Assembly: GCF_002934685.1 (NCBI RefSeq)
Contig: NZ_NKHL01000093.1
Location: 1-64,000, forward strand
Source: Pseudomonas bohemica
GTDB lineage: Bacteria > Pseudomonadota > Gammaproteobacteria > Pseudomonadales > Pseudomonadaceae
Length of the DNA stretch: 64,000 nucleotides
Direction: 5' to 3'
Part shown: positions 1 to 9,714 of the stretch, one piece after another
Layout: the number at the start of each line of letters is the position of its first letter
How positions within the stretch are numbered: the stretch's first letter is position 1
Made by a program: the position numbers and the translations under genes
Notes under the pieces: generated by a model
Databases searched by the model: none
What the model was told of the DNA's origin: nothing
What the model saw: only the letters and a program-made list of their open reading frames with translations

Positions 1-7
1 TGAAATA

Positions 8-40
8 CAAAACGCCCGATGCGGTGCATCGGGCGTTTTG
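8..40. terminator. Bidirectional terminator-like hairpin at left edge
   Basis: A 13-bp perfect stem (8-20 with 28-40) with a 7-base loop, flanked by A-run and T-run (AAAACG...CGTTTT), so it could end transcription on either strand. The gene it serves lies left of the window. Confidence 0.75.
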
Positions 41-100
41 AGGGTAAAACAGGTGTAAACCTATTTCAGGACTAGACATGACACTGCGCAAGCACAGCCT

Positions 101-193
101 TGTGGGAGTGAGCTTGCTCACGAAGAGCCCAGTACGTTCGTACTTGATTCAGCGCCTGGAGGTCAGCCTTCGTGAGCAAGCTCACTCCCACAG
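101..193. repeat. REP doublet (REPIN-like)
   Basis: Two inverted REP copies (about 101-124 and 170-193, TGTGGGAGTGAGCTTGCTCA type) flank about 45 bp of unrelated spacer. The same REP family recurs through the window between genes. Confidence 0.85.
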
Positions 194-235
194 GTGTTGC
201 CCCGAGGCCTTTAAGGCCGACCACCACTCACGCAT

Positions 236-271
236 AAAAAGACCCCCGAAGACTTATCGTCGACGAGGGCC
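236..271 (-). terminator. Terminator of the TRAP/itaconate operon
   Basis: Read on the minus strand, an 8-bp stem (264-271 with 241-248, including G-T pairs) is followed directly by five T residues (240-236). It lies 40 bases downstream of the dctM stop codon. Confidence 0.65.
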
Positions 272-311
272 AAGGCACTGCGCTCACAGTTCGGTTACAG
301 GACCAAAGGCC

Positions 312-1595
312 TTATGGCATGCCCAGCCAGTTCGGTAGGGCTAGCGATATGAATGGCACGTAGGTCACCAGAATCAGGAACAACAACAGGATGGACAGCC
401 ACGGCAAGGCTGCACGGATGGTTTGCCCCAGGGTCAGGCCAGTCACCGCCGAGGTCACGAACAGGTTCAACCCCACCGGCGGGTGCACCAGGCCGATTTC
501 CATGTTCACCACCATCACGATGCCCAGGTGAATCGGGTCGATGCCCAGCTTCATGGCAATCGGGAAAAAGATCGGCGCCAGGATCAGGGTGATCGCCGAC
601 GGCTCCATGAAGCTGCCCGCCACCAGTAGCACGATGTTGACCATGATCAGGAAGCCGATCGGCGTCAGCCCTTCGGAGATCACCCAGTTGGTGATTTCCT
701 GCGGGATCTGTTCGGTGGTCAACACGTGGGCGAACAGGATCGCGTTGGAGATGATGAACATCAGCATGATCGCCAGGCGACCGGACTCCAGCAGCACCTT
801 TGGGCAGTCGCGAAAGCGCATGTCTTTGTAGATGAACAGCGCCACGAACGCCGAATACACCGCCGCTACCGCCGCCGCTTCGGTCGGAGTGAACATGCCG
901 CTGTAGATGCCGCCGAGGATGATTACCAGCAACAGCAGGCCCCAGAAGGCCCGACGCGCCGTGTGCAGCCATTGGCGGAAGGTGACCCGAGGCTGGGCAG
1001 GCAGTTTCTTGATCCGCGCGACGATGTAGATCGCCACCATCAAGGCCACGCCCAACAGGATGCCTGGCACGATACCGGCGATGAACAGCTTGCCCACCGA
1101 GGTTTCGGTCGCGGCCGAGTACACCACCATCACGATCGACGGCGGAATCAGAATCCCCAGCGTACCGGCATTACAGATGATCCCCGCGCCGAACTCCTTC
1201 GGATAGCCGGAACGCACCATCCCGGCCACGGCAATCGAACCCACGGCGGCCACGGTCGCAGGCGAGGAGCCTGACAGCGCCGCGAACAGCATGCAGGCCA
1301 GCACCGCCGCGATCGCCAGGCCGCCACGAATATGACCGACACAGGCATTGGCGAAGTCGATCAGCCGCTGCGCCACGCCGCCGGTGGTCATGAACGCGCC
1401 GGAGAGCAGGAAGAACGGGATCGCCAGAAAGGTATAGCTGTCGGAGGTTTCGAACAGCTTGATCGCCAACGAACTGAGAGAGTCCTGGCTGAACAGCAGA
1501 ATCGACACCGCGCCGGACAGGCCCAGCGAAATCGCAATAGGCACGCCCAGGAACATGAAGACGAACAGCAACAGGAACAGACAGATGACCGTCAT
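312..1595 (-). CDS. TRAP transporter large permease (DctM family)
   Basis: A 427-residue, almost wholly hydrophobic protein, the usual length of the 12-helix DctM/SiaM subunit. It is the inner-membrane channel of a tripartite ATP-independent periplasmic transporter and uses the sodium or proton gradient. Typical family segments are visible, including GSSPATVAAVG near residue 110, LIPPSIVMVVYS near 150 and AGIVPG near 175. Its start overlaps the stop of the small permease (TGATG), so the two are translationally coupled. It is the last gene of the itaconate operon, so C5-dicarboxylates are the likely cargo; this is inferred from context, not from binding residues. Confidence 0.95.
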   Translation of the reverse strand: MTVICLFLLLFVFMFLGVPIAISLGLSGAVSILLFSQDSLSSLAIKLFETSDSYTFLAIPFFLLSGAFMTTGGVAQRLIDFANACVGHIRGGLAIAAVLACMLFAALSGSSPATVAAVGSIAVAGMVRSGYPKEFGAGIICNAGTLGILIPPSIVMVVYSAATETSVGKLFIAGIVPGILLGVALMVAIYIVARIKKLPAQPRVTFRQWLHTARRAFWGLLLLVIILGGIYSGMFTPTEAAAVAAVYSAFVALFIYKDMRFRDCPKVLLESGRLAIMLMFIISNAILFAHVLTTEQIPQEITNWVISEGLTPIGFLIMVNIVLLVAGSFMEPSAITLILAPIFFPIAMKLGIDPIHLGIVMVVNMEIGLVHPPVGLNLFVTSAVTGLTLGQTIRAALPWLSILLLFLILVTYVPFISLALPNWLGMP

Positions 1596-2227
1596 CAGTG
1601 TTGCTCCTCATCAGGTTGGGCCAGTTTGCTCGCTTCCGCCGCCTCATCGGCCAGGCCCAGACCGAGCTGACGGTGGGTGTAGATGCGGTAGAGAATTTCC
1701 AGATAGCGCAGCAGCACCAGGGTGAAACCAATCGGCACGATGATGGCGATATAGGCGACTTTCACACCATAGCGGTCCAGATCCTCGGCGCCGATACCGG
1801 CGACGAACAGGGCGCTGACCCATTTGTAGCTGGCCACCAGAAACAGGCCGGCGTAGGCCATGCAGCACAGGCACGCGAGCAGGGCCAGCAGACGCTGTAT
1901 CGGTTTGCTGGTCATCTTCACCAGCGCGTCGACCCCCAGATGACCGGCCGTTCGCACGCCGTAGGACACACCGAAGAAAATCAGCCAGCCGAACAACGCT
2001 TTGGTCAGGGCCACGCTCCAGGTCATGTTCTGGGCGTACTCCATCGTGTGGTCGCCCAGGAACGAAAAGAACTCGCTGGTGAACGTCCATTTGTCGCTCA
2101 GCGAATAAAACAGGGTGTAGATGTTATTGAGCGCTACGTAGACAAATGTCACCAGCGTCATGGCAGCCAGCAGGAAGGCGATCATGCCCTCCTCCAGGTG
2201 CTCCCAGAGTCGCGTCAGCGATTGCAT
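1595..2227 (-). CDS. TRAP transporter small permease (DctQ family)
   Basis: A 210-residue membrane protein with about four hydrophobic segments (roughly residues 15-35, 60-90, 110-135 and 155-175), the usual architecture of the DctQ subunit that pairs with DctM and meets the loaded binding protein. It lies between the binding-protein gene (105 bases upstream) and dctM (one-base overlap). It has a longer N-terminal loop region than minimal DctQ proteins. Family assignment is secure from size, hydrophobicity and operon position; the cargo is inferred. Confidence 0.9.
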   Translation of the reverse strand: MQSLTRLWEHLEEGMIAFLLAAMTLVTFVYVALNNIYTLFYSLSDKWTFTSEFFSFLGDHTMEYAQNMTWSVALTKALFGWLIFFGVSYGVRTAGHLGVDALVKMTSKPIQRLLALLACLCCMAYAGLFLVASYKWVSALFVAGIGAEDLDRYGVKVAYIAIIVPIGFTLVLLRYLEILYRIYTHRQLGLGLADEAAEASKLAQPDEEQH

Positions 2228-2332
2228 AAGAATTCTCCGAACATAGAGAGAGCGGCCACCCCCCCCTCCAAAGAAAAGCGGGTGGCCACGCAGACATCAC
2301 TGCCTGTATCGATCAAGCCGCCGTTGTAGCAA

Positions 2333-3831
<1,499 letters not shown>

Positions 3832-4656
3832 TCACCCCGCCGCCAGCGCCAGTAGCCGCTGAGCCCGAAGCAAAACCGGGGCATCGACCATCTGTCCATC
3901 GAGCTGGAACGCTCCGGCGCCGTTTGCCGCAGTGCTGGCGTCCACCACCCGTTTTGCCCAACTCAAGTCGTCGGCACCGGGCATTAGCGCGGCATGAATC
4001 ACCGGTACCTGCCTGGGATGAATGCACAGCGCGCCACCGTAGCCCATGTCGTAGGCATGCCGGGTCGCGCGGTGCAGGCCTTCCGGGTCGCCGATCGCGG
4101 GGTGCACGCCATCCAGCGGCGGCAGCAAGTCAGCGCCTCTGGAATGCAGCTGCACTGACATGCGCGCCTGGTCGAGAAACAACTGCGCCGCCGGGGTGCC
4201 GTTGTTCAGATTCAGATCCAGCGCCAGGTCCAGCCCGCCGAATGACAGGCGCTCGACCCCCGGCGCATGGGCAATCTGCTCCAGCGCCAGCAAGCCCTTG
4301 GCGCTCTCGATGATGGGGAGGACGGGCTTGCCGGTTTCCCGGACGGCAGCCACCTGGGCAGCGCTTTCGACCTTGGGCAACAGAACCCCGACGACCCCGG
4401 CGTGCTGTTTGCAAAAGGCCAGGTCCGCGGCGTGCTCGGCATGATCAGGCGCATTGACCCGCACCCGGACAGCGGCCTGGGGATTGTCCTGCAAGAACGC
4501 CGCGAGATTGTCCCGAGCCTGACGCTTGAGCGGTTCCTCCACGGCATCTTCGAAATCGACGATCACCGCATCAGCGCCAGCGGCCAGCGCCTTGGCAAAA
4601 CGCTCCGGTCGGCTGCCGGGTACGAACAGCGCGGAGCGGACGATGGTTTGAGGCAT
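3832..4656 (-). CDS. ccl: (S)-citramalyl-CoA lyase (CitE/HpcH family)
   Basis: A 274-residue member of the CitE/HpcH lyase family. It cleaves citramalyl-CoA to acetyl-CoA and pyruvate, the last step of itaconate breakdown. Visible features are RSALFVPGSRPERF at residues 7-20, AVIVDFEDAV near 29-38 with the metal-binding acid, and the LLPKVESAAQV and IESAKGLLAL strands. It ends with the Mg-site-rich LLPPLDGVHPA region. The ATG at 4656 has an AGGAG site 10 bases upstream; longer reading frames run into the REP repeat. Its place next to a CaiB-type transferase, a MaoC-like hydratase and a TRAP system matches the known P. aeruginosa ict-ich-ccl cluster. Cytoplasmic. Confidence 0.88.
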   Translation of the reverse strand: MPQTIVRSALFVPGSRPERFAKALAAGADAVIVDFEDAVEEPLKRQARDNLAAFLQDNPQAAVRVRVNAPDHAEHAADLAFCKQHAGVVGVLLPKVESAAQVAAVRETGKPVLPIIESAKGLLALEQIAHAPGVERLSFGGLDLALDLNLNNGTPAAQLFLDQARMSVQLHSRGADLLPPLDGVHPAIGDPEGLHRATRHAYDMGYGGALCIHPRQVPVIHAALMPGADDLSWAKRVVDASTAANGAGAFQLDGQMVDAPVLLRAQRLLALAAG

Positions 4657-4700
4657 GTTTGAAGCACTCCTAGAGAATGAGATCCGACGACGAATGGAGA

Positions 4701-4798
4701 CCCTGTGGGAGCGAGCTTGCTCGCGAAGGCTGGGGTGAACCCGACGCAGAGGTGTCATGTACACCGGCCCCTTCGCGAGCAAGCTCGCTCCCACAGGG
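4701..4798. repeat. REP doublet
   Basis: Inverted REP copies of the TGTGGGAGCGAGCTTGCTCG type at 4701-4727 and 4772-4798, spaced by 44 bp. It sits between two genes of one operon, so it would be transcribed and could form a stable stem in the mRNA. Confidence 0.85.
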
Positions 4799-4813
4799 CA
4801 TGCCGTCAGCCCT

Positions 4814-6013
4814 CTAAACCACCCCGGCCTTGGCCATCCGCGCTTGTTCGTCGGCTGAAAATCCCAGCTCCGCCAGAATGCTTTCGGTGTGCTGCCCCAG
4901 CCCCGGCACGCCATCCATGCGCGGGGTGAAGGCGGCATTGCGGCCCGGCGGCAGCAGCGATGGCAACGGGCCGGACGGGCTGTCGACTTCGCGCCAACTG
5001 TCGCGGGCCTTGAGTTGCGGGTGTTCCCAGACGCCATGCATGTCGTTGACCCGCGCGTTGGCGATCTGCGCCTCTTCAAGCCGCGCCACCACGTCGTCCA
5101 GGCTCAGCACCGCGAAGCCATCGACGATGATCTGGCGCAGCACTTCACGATTCTCCGAGCGCTTGAAGTTCGCCGAGAAACGCTCGTCGGTCGCCAGGGC
5201 CTTGTCCAGCAACACCTTCTCGCAGAACAACGCCCATTCCCGCTCGTTCTGCAGACCGAGCATGATGGTGCCGCCGTCTCCCGTGGGAAACGGCCCGTAT
5301 GGATAGATCGTCGAGTGTGAAGCCCCGGCCCGTGGCGGCTGTGGCGCACCCTTGTAGGCGTAGTACATCGGGTAACCCATCCACTCCACCAGGCTTTCCA
5401 GCATGCTGACGTCGATGCGGCTGCCCTCGCCCGTCTTGTCTCGCAGCATCAGGGCCGAAAGGATGCCGGTGTAGGCATACATGCCCGCGGCGATATCAGC
5501 GATGGAGCAACCGGCCTTGGCCATTTCATTTTCGCCTGGACCGCCGGTCACCGAGAGAAAGCCGCCCTCGCTCTGGATCAGCAGGTCATAGGCTTTCTTC
5601 TTTTCATAAGGGCCGCCTTCGCCGTAACCGGAAATGTCACAGACGATCAGTCGGGGAAAGCGCTCATGCAGCGCCTCGAACGACAGGCCCATGCGCGATG
5701 CGGCGCCCGGCGCCAGGTTCTGCACCAGCACGTCGGCCTGGCCCAGCAGCGATTCGAGAATGTCGCCCGCCTCGTCCTGCTTCAGGTCCAGGGTCAGGCT
5801 TTCCTTGGAGCGGTTGGTCCAGACGAAATGCGATGCCAGACCGTCGACGCGCTGATCGTAGCCGCGGGCAAAGTCGCCGACGCCAGGTCGCTCGACCTTG
5901 ATCACGCGAGCACCGAGATCAGCCAACTGACGGGTACAGAACGGCGCCGCAATGGCGTGCTCCAGGCTGATCACGGTGATGCCGTCCAAAGGACGTGGGG
6001 ATTGTTGAGTCAT
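4814..6013 (-). CDS. ict: Itaconate CoA-transferase (CaiB/BaiF, class III)
   Basis: A 399-residue class III CoA-transferase. It moves CoA, usually from succinyl-CoA, onto itaconate to start its degradation. The catalytic Asp of the family is seen as D143 in KKKAYDLLIQSEGG. The N-terminal ISLEHAIAAPFCTRQLADLG and RVIKVERPG segments form the CoA-binding fold. The ATG at 6013, with a GGAGAGG site upstream, is preferred over a start 15 codons earlier. Neighbouring lyase and hydratase genes supply the next two steps, which supports itaconate over oxalate or carnitine as substrate. The assignment rests on cluster context as well as family. Confidence 0.87.
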   Translation of the reverse strand: MTQQSPRPLDGITVISLEHAIAAPFCTRQLADLGARVIKVERPGVGDFARGYDQRVDGLASHFVWTNRSKESLTLDLKQDEAGDILESLLGQADVLVQNLAPGAASRMGLSFEALHERFPRLIVCDISGYGEGGPYEKKKAYDLLIQSEGGFLSVTGGPGENEMAKAGCSIADIAAGMYAYTGILSALMLRDKTGEGSRIDVSMLESLVEWMGYPMYYAYKGAPQPPRAGASHSTIYPYGPFPTGDGGTIMLGLQNEREWALFCEKVLLDKALATDERFSANFKRSENREVLRQIIVDGFAVLSLDDVVARLEEAQIANARVNDMHGVWEHPQLKARDSWREVDSPSGPLPSLLPPGRNAAFTPRMDGVPGLGQHTESILAELGFSADEQARMAKAGVV

Positions 6014-6038
6014 GTTAGTAGCCTCTCCTACATTCCTT

Positions 6039-6123
6039 GTAGGAGCGCACTTGCCCACGATTGCGGTTTACCTGTGCCAGCTACAGTGACTGACACAACG
6101 CTATCGCAGGCAAGCGCACTCCT
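6039..6123. repeat. REP doublet, GGAGCGC type
   Basis: Inverted arms AGGAGCGCACTTGCC... and its complement (about 6039-6061 and 6101-6123) belong to a second REP subtype, also seen at 22787, 35894 and 44401. It lies inside the itaconate operon between ict and the MmgE/PrpD gene. Confidence 0.8.
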
Positions 6124-6143
6124 AAAGACGAACGCATTCGCAG

Positions 6144-7493
6144 TTAAATCAAATCCGCCAAATGCAGCGCATCACGCAGATGCCAGACACGGTCGATCAG
6201 CGCCTTGCCCTGCTCGACCGTGCGGGCGCCGGAGAACGCCAGCAGACGCTGCACCTTGTCTTCCAGTTCAGGCCGCGACAGGGTGTTACCCGGATCGCCT
6301 TTCGGGTCGTCGATGGCAGCGGTCAGCGTGCGGCCATCGGTGGTGGTCACGATCACGCGGCCCAGCCAGCGCGCCGGATAAGCGCCATCGACTTCGGGGT
6401 CCAGCTCCATCGTCACTTTCTCGCGGAAGGCCGCAACATCGGCATCGGTCAGCGCCAGATCGCGGAATTCGATCAGCTGTGCGCTGCCATGCACGGCGAT
6501 CAGACCAAGCACCGCACCCATGGAGAACTTCGCCTGGTGCACGGTTTGCGGCACATCGACTCGACCAAGGACATCGATCGCGCCCTGATGCACGCGGGTG
6601 ACGACCTTGGCGATCTGGTCGTGGCGCAAGCCTTCGCGCTGCATCAGATGCAACAGCGCATCGGCCGCCGGATGGGTGTGGCGGCAGGAGGCGTGGAACT
6701 TGAACGAGGTTTCCACCAGGGCCCAGCGCGAACCCAGACGGTCGGACAATTTGCTCGGATCACTGTCGGTGGACATACCCGCCGCCATGCCTTGATCGCC
6801 TTCGAGAATGTTACGCGCACCGGTCAGACCGTCTTCAGTCAAGTACGCAGCGAGCAAACCATCGGCTGCGGCCTTGGCGGTGTGCAGCTGTTTCGAATCG
6901 GCCGCGTCGCGCAAGAACTCCCAAAGGCCTGCAGCCTGAGTCCCGGCAGTGCCCAGCAGGTTGATGAACTGTTCCTGATTGAAGTTCAGCAGTTTGCCGA
7001 CCGCCACTGCGGCAGCCAAGGTGCCAACCGTGGCCGTGGTGTGGAAGATGCGGTAGTGCGAGCGGCCCATGAACTCGCCGATGCGAATCCCGGCCTCATA
7101 ACCGGCAACTGACGCCAGCAACAGGTCCTGACCGGACTTGCCCAGATCCTGCGCGGCGGCCAGTACAGCGGAAAACACCACGGTGGCCGGGTGCAGCACC
7201 GAGCTGTTGTGCAGATCGTCCTGCTCGACCAGATGCGACGCGGCGCCATTGACCAGCGCGGCAAAGTACGCCGAGGTTTCACGGCCGTTGACCAGGATTT
7301 TCGACTTGCCGCTGGCCGGGCCCATGCGCTCGGCGTAGCGCTCGAAGATCGGAATCGGCCGCGCGCCTTTGCTCGCAAGCGCCGAGCCGATCCAGTCCAG
7401 GAACAGGTCTTCGGTACGGTCCAGCACATGGCCTGGAATCTGCTCGTATTTCAGCTCGGCGAGGAAGCCCGCCAGTGCCTGGGTATGACTCAT
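6144..7493 (-). CDS. MmgE/PrpD family protein (itaconate cluster)
   Basis: A 449-residue MmgE/PrpD protein. The family includes 2-methylcitrate dehydratase and the cis-aconitate decarboxylases (IRG1/CadA) that make itaconate. The N-terminal helical domain covers about residues 1-260 and includes EDLFLDWIGSALAS; the second domain contains the HTHPAADALLHLM segment near residue 265. It lies between ict and the acyl-CoA dehydrogenase gene, the place held by PA0881 in P. aeruginosa. The precise reaction in this pathway is not known to me; dehydration or isomerisation of a C5/C6 acid is a fair guess. The 10-base gap to the upstream dehydrogenase gene indicates co-transcription. Confidence 0.85.
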   Translation of the reverse strand: MSHTQALAGFLAELKYEQIPGHVLDRTEDLFLDWIGSALASKGARPIPIFERYAERMGPASGKSKILVNGRETSAYFAALVNGAASHLVEQDDLHNSSVLHPATVVFSAVLAAAQDLGKSGQDLLLASVAGYEAGIRIGEFMGRSHYRIFHTTATVGTLAAAVAVGKLLNFNQEQFINLLGTAGTQAAGLWEFLRDAADSKQLHTAKAAADGLLAAYLTEDGLTGARNILEGDQGMAAGMSTDSDPSKLSDRLGSRWALVETSFKFHASCRHTHPAADALLHLMQREGLRHDQIAKVVTRVHQGAIDVLGRVDVPQTVHQAKFSMGAVLGLIAVHGSAQLIEFRDLALTDADVAAFREKVTMELDPEVDGAYPARWLGRVIVTTTDGRTLTAAIDDPKGDPGNTLSRPELEDKVQRLLAFSGARTVEQGKALIDRVWHLRDALHLADLI

Positions 7494-7503
7494 GTCGGTG
7501 TCC

Positions 7504-8667
7504 TCAGAAGCTGCGTGGCAGTTCGAGCAGGTGCTCGGCGACGTAGGAAAGAATCAGGTTGGTGGAAATCGGCGCGACCTGGTACAGACGGGTCTCGCGG
7601 AATTTGCGCTCGACGTCGTATTCGCAAGCGAAACCGAAACCGCCGTGAGTCTGCAAACAGGCGTTGGCCGCTTCCCACGAGGCCTTGGCGGCCAGGTACT
7701 TGGCCATGTTGGCGCTGGCTCCGGCGTTCTTGCCGCTGTCGTATTCCTCACAAGCGCGCCAGCGCATCAGGTCCGCTGCTTCGATTTCGATATACGCCTC
7801 GGCGATCGGGAACTGCACGCCCTGGTTCTGCCCGATCGGGCGCCCGAACACCACGCGGTCGCGGGCATAGGCGGCGGACTTCTCGTTGAACCAGCGGCCA
7901 TCGCCGATGCATTCGGCAGCGATCAGGGTGCGCTCGGCATTCAGGCCGTCGAGGATGTATTTGAAGCCTTTGCCCTCTTCACCGATCAGGCTATCGGCAG
8001 GCAGTTCGAGGTTGTCGAAGAACAGCTCGTTGGTCTCGTGATTGACCATGTTGGCGATTGGTTGAACGGTCAGGCCCTTGCCGATGGCTTCACGCAGGTC
8101 GACAAGGAAAATCGACATGCCTTCGGATTTCTTTTTCACCTCGGCCAACGGTGTGGTGCGCGCCAGCAGGATCATCAGGTCCGAATGCTGGACCCTGGAA
8201 ATCCAGACCTTTTGCCCGTTGATCACGTACTTGTCGCCCTGTTTGACGGCAGTGGTCTTGATCTTGGTGGTGTCGGTGCCGGTGGTCGGCTCGGTGACGC
8301 CCATCGATTGCAGGCGCAGCTCGCCGCTGGCAAGTTTGGGCAAGTAATAGCTTTTCTGCGCTTCGCTGCCGTGACGCAGCAGGGTGAACATGTTGTACAT
8401 CTGGCCGTGCACAGTGCCGGAGTTGCCGCCGCAGGCGTTCACTTCTTCGAGAATCACCGAGGCTTCGGCAAGGCCCAGTCCCGAGCCGCCGTATTCGATG
8501 GGGATCATCGCCGACAGCCAGCCGGCATCGGTCAGCGCCTTGACGAACGCTTCCGGAAAACCTTTCTCTTCGTCGATCTTGCGCCAGTATTCAGCCGGGA
8601 ATTCCGCACACAGGGCGCGCACGCCTTCGCGGATGGCATTGAGGTCTTCGTTGTCGTATGGACTCAT
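7504..8667 (-). CDS. Acyl-CoA dehydrogenase (itaconate cluster)
   Basis: A 387-residue FAD-dependent acyl-CoA dehydrogenase with all three family domains: N-terminal helices (1-120), the central barrel with SMGVTEPTTGTDTT (121-134), and the C-terminal helical bundle with RVVFGRPIGQNQGVQFPIAE near 275. The usual catalytic Glu of the C-terminal IYEGT motif is absent (VAPIS instead). E245 in LNAERT occupies the position used in isovaleryl- and long-chain-type enzymes, so it may be the base. The gene corresponds to PA0879 in the P. aeruginosa cluster. A branched C5 substrate such as 2-methylsuccinyl-CoA is an inference from the pathway context. Confidence 0.88.
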   Translation of the reverse strand: MSPYDNEDLNAIREGVRALCAEFPAEYWRKIDEEKGFPEAFVKALTDAGWLSAMIPIEYGGSGLGLAEASVILEEVNACGGNSGTVHGQMYNMFTLLRHGSEAQKSYYLPKLASGELRLQSMGVTEPTTGTDTTKIKTTAVKQGDKYVINGQKVWISRVQHSDLMILLARTTPLAEVKKKSEGMSIFLVDLREAIGKGLTVQPIANMVNHETNELFFDNLELPADSLIGEEGKGFKYILDGLNAERTLIAAECIGDGRWFNEKSAAYARDRVVFGRPIGQNQGVQFPIAEAYIEIEAADLMRWRACEEYDSGKNAGASANMAKYLAAKASWEAANACLQTHGGFGFACEYDVERKFRETRLYQVAPISTNLILSYVAEHLLELPRSF

Positions 8668-8746
8668 CGTATTTGCTCGCGTTTAGCAACGGCCCGTGGG
8701 AAGTGCGGGCCTGGCTATATAAAAGAAGGATTCGGTCGAAGCTGGC

Positions 8747-9586
8747 TCAGTCGAAACTGATTTCAGCGCTCTGCGCGACACCGGCCTCATTGCCAGCCCA
8801 CAATTGCGCCTTGCCCACCTCGAGAATGCGGCCACCCACCCGAAAAGGCGTCGGCACGTTCAGCGGACGCACGCCGCGGTAGGCGAAGCGGCGTACGCGT
8901 TTATCTGGATTGGCGCGGATGAACGCACGCAGGTTGAAGGTGGCGATCATCGGGCCGTGCACCACCAGGCCCGGATAGCCTTCCACTTCAGTGACGTAGG
9001 GGTAGTCATAGTGGATGCGATGGCCGTTGAAGGTCACTGCCGAGTAGCGGAACAACAGGGTCGGCGTCGGCTCGATAGTCTCGCTCCAGTCGCCCTGCTC
9101 CGGCGCTTCGCCGCTGTTCAGCTTCGGCGGATTAGGCTCGCGGTAGACGATGTCCTGCTCTTCACGAATGCACAGTTCGCCGTTCTGCGAGTAGTCATGG
9201 CGCAGGGTGACGAACAGCAGCGAACCGGTGCGGCCGTGCTTCTCTTCGATGTTCAGAATGGTCGACAGGCGATGGGCATCGGCGCCGACTTTCAGCGGCT
9301 GGATGAACTCGACGCGACCACCGGCCCACATGCGATTGCGATTGTCGGCAGGTGGCAGAAAGCCCCCGCGGGCTGGATGACCGTCAGTGCCGAGCTGGGC
9401 TTCGAACACCGGGTCCTGGAAGAAACACCACTGCCACAGCGGCGGCAGTGCGTCGCCAGCAGCGGGCACGGGTTCGCCGAACGTGGCGGCAATGCGCTTG
9501 ATCAGGTTATGGCTCAAGTGATCCCGGGCCTCTTCGGTTCGTCCGATCCAGGCACTGAAATCCACTGGCGAATCTGAAGCACTCAT
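8747..9586 (-). CDS. ich: Itaconyl-CoA hydratase (MaoC-like double hot-dog)
   Basis: A 279-residue protein of the mesaconyl-C4/itaconyl-CoA hydratase type, made of two hot-dog folds. It adds water to itaconyl-CoA to give citramalyl-CoA. The C-terminal half carries the active-site-like FNGHRIHYDYPYV and GYPGLVVHGPM segments (about residues 188-222). The N-terminal half includes LPPLWQWCFFQDP and the FLPP(A)-type loop near 75. It is the first gene of the minus-strand operon, divergent from the LysR regulator 128 bases away, and corresponds to PA0878 in P. aeruginosa. Cytoplasmic. Confidence 0.87.
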   Translation of the reverse strand: MSASDSPVDFSAWIGRTEEARDHLSHNLIKRIAATFGEPVPAAGDALPPLWQWCFFQDPVFEAQLGTDGHPARGGFLPPADNRNRMWAGGRVEFIQPLKVGADAHRLSTILNIEEKHGRTGSLLFVTLRHDYSQNGELCIREEQDIVYREPNPPKLNSGEAPEQGDWSETIEPTPTLLFRYSAVTFNGHRIHYDYPYVTEVEGYPGLVVHGPMIATFNLRAFIRANPDKRVRRFAYRGVRPLNVPTPFRVGGRILEVGKAQLWAGNEAGVAQSAEISFD

Positions 9587-9659
9587 AAGCGAGAACCCTC
9601 TGCATTTGTTGTTATGAGCAGATCATGGGAGCACGGCGGCATTCTGTGAATTTGCATTT

Positions 9660-9683
9660 GCATATACCGGCGTTAATGTATGC
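9660..9683. promoter_or_regulatory. Candidate LysR-type operator between ich and its regulator
   Basis: Interrupted dyad GCATA-N14-TATGC in the 128-base divergent promoter region, with an ATAC-N10-GTAT core. This fits the T-N11-A style of LysR sites and would let the regulator act on itself and on ich. Identified by eye only. Confidence 0.4.
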
Positions 9684-9714
9684 TGAACGCCCTGCGCAAC
9701 GTCCGGATACAACC

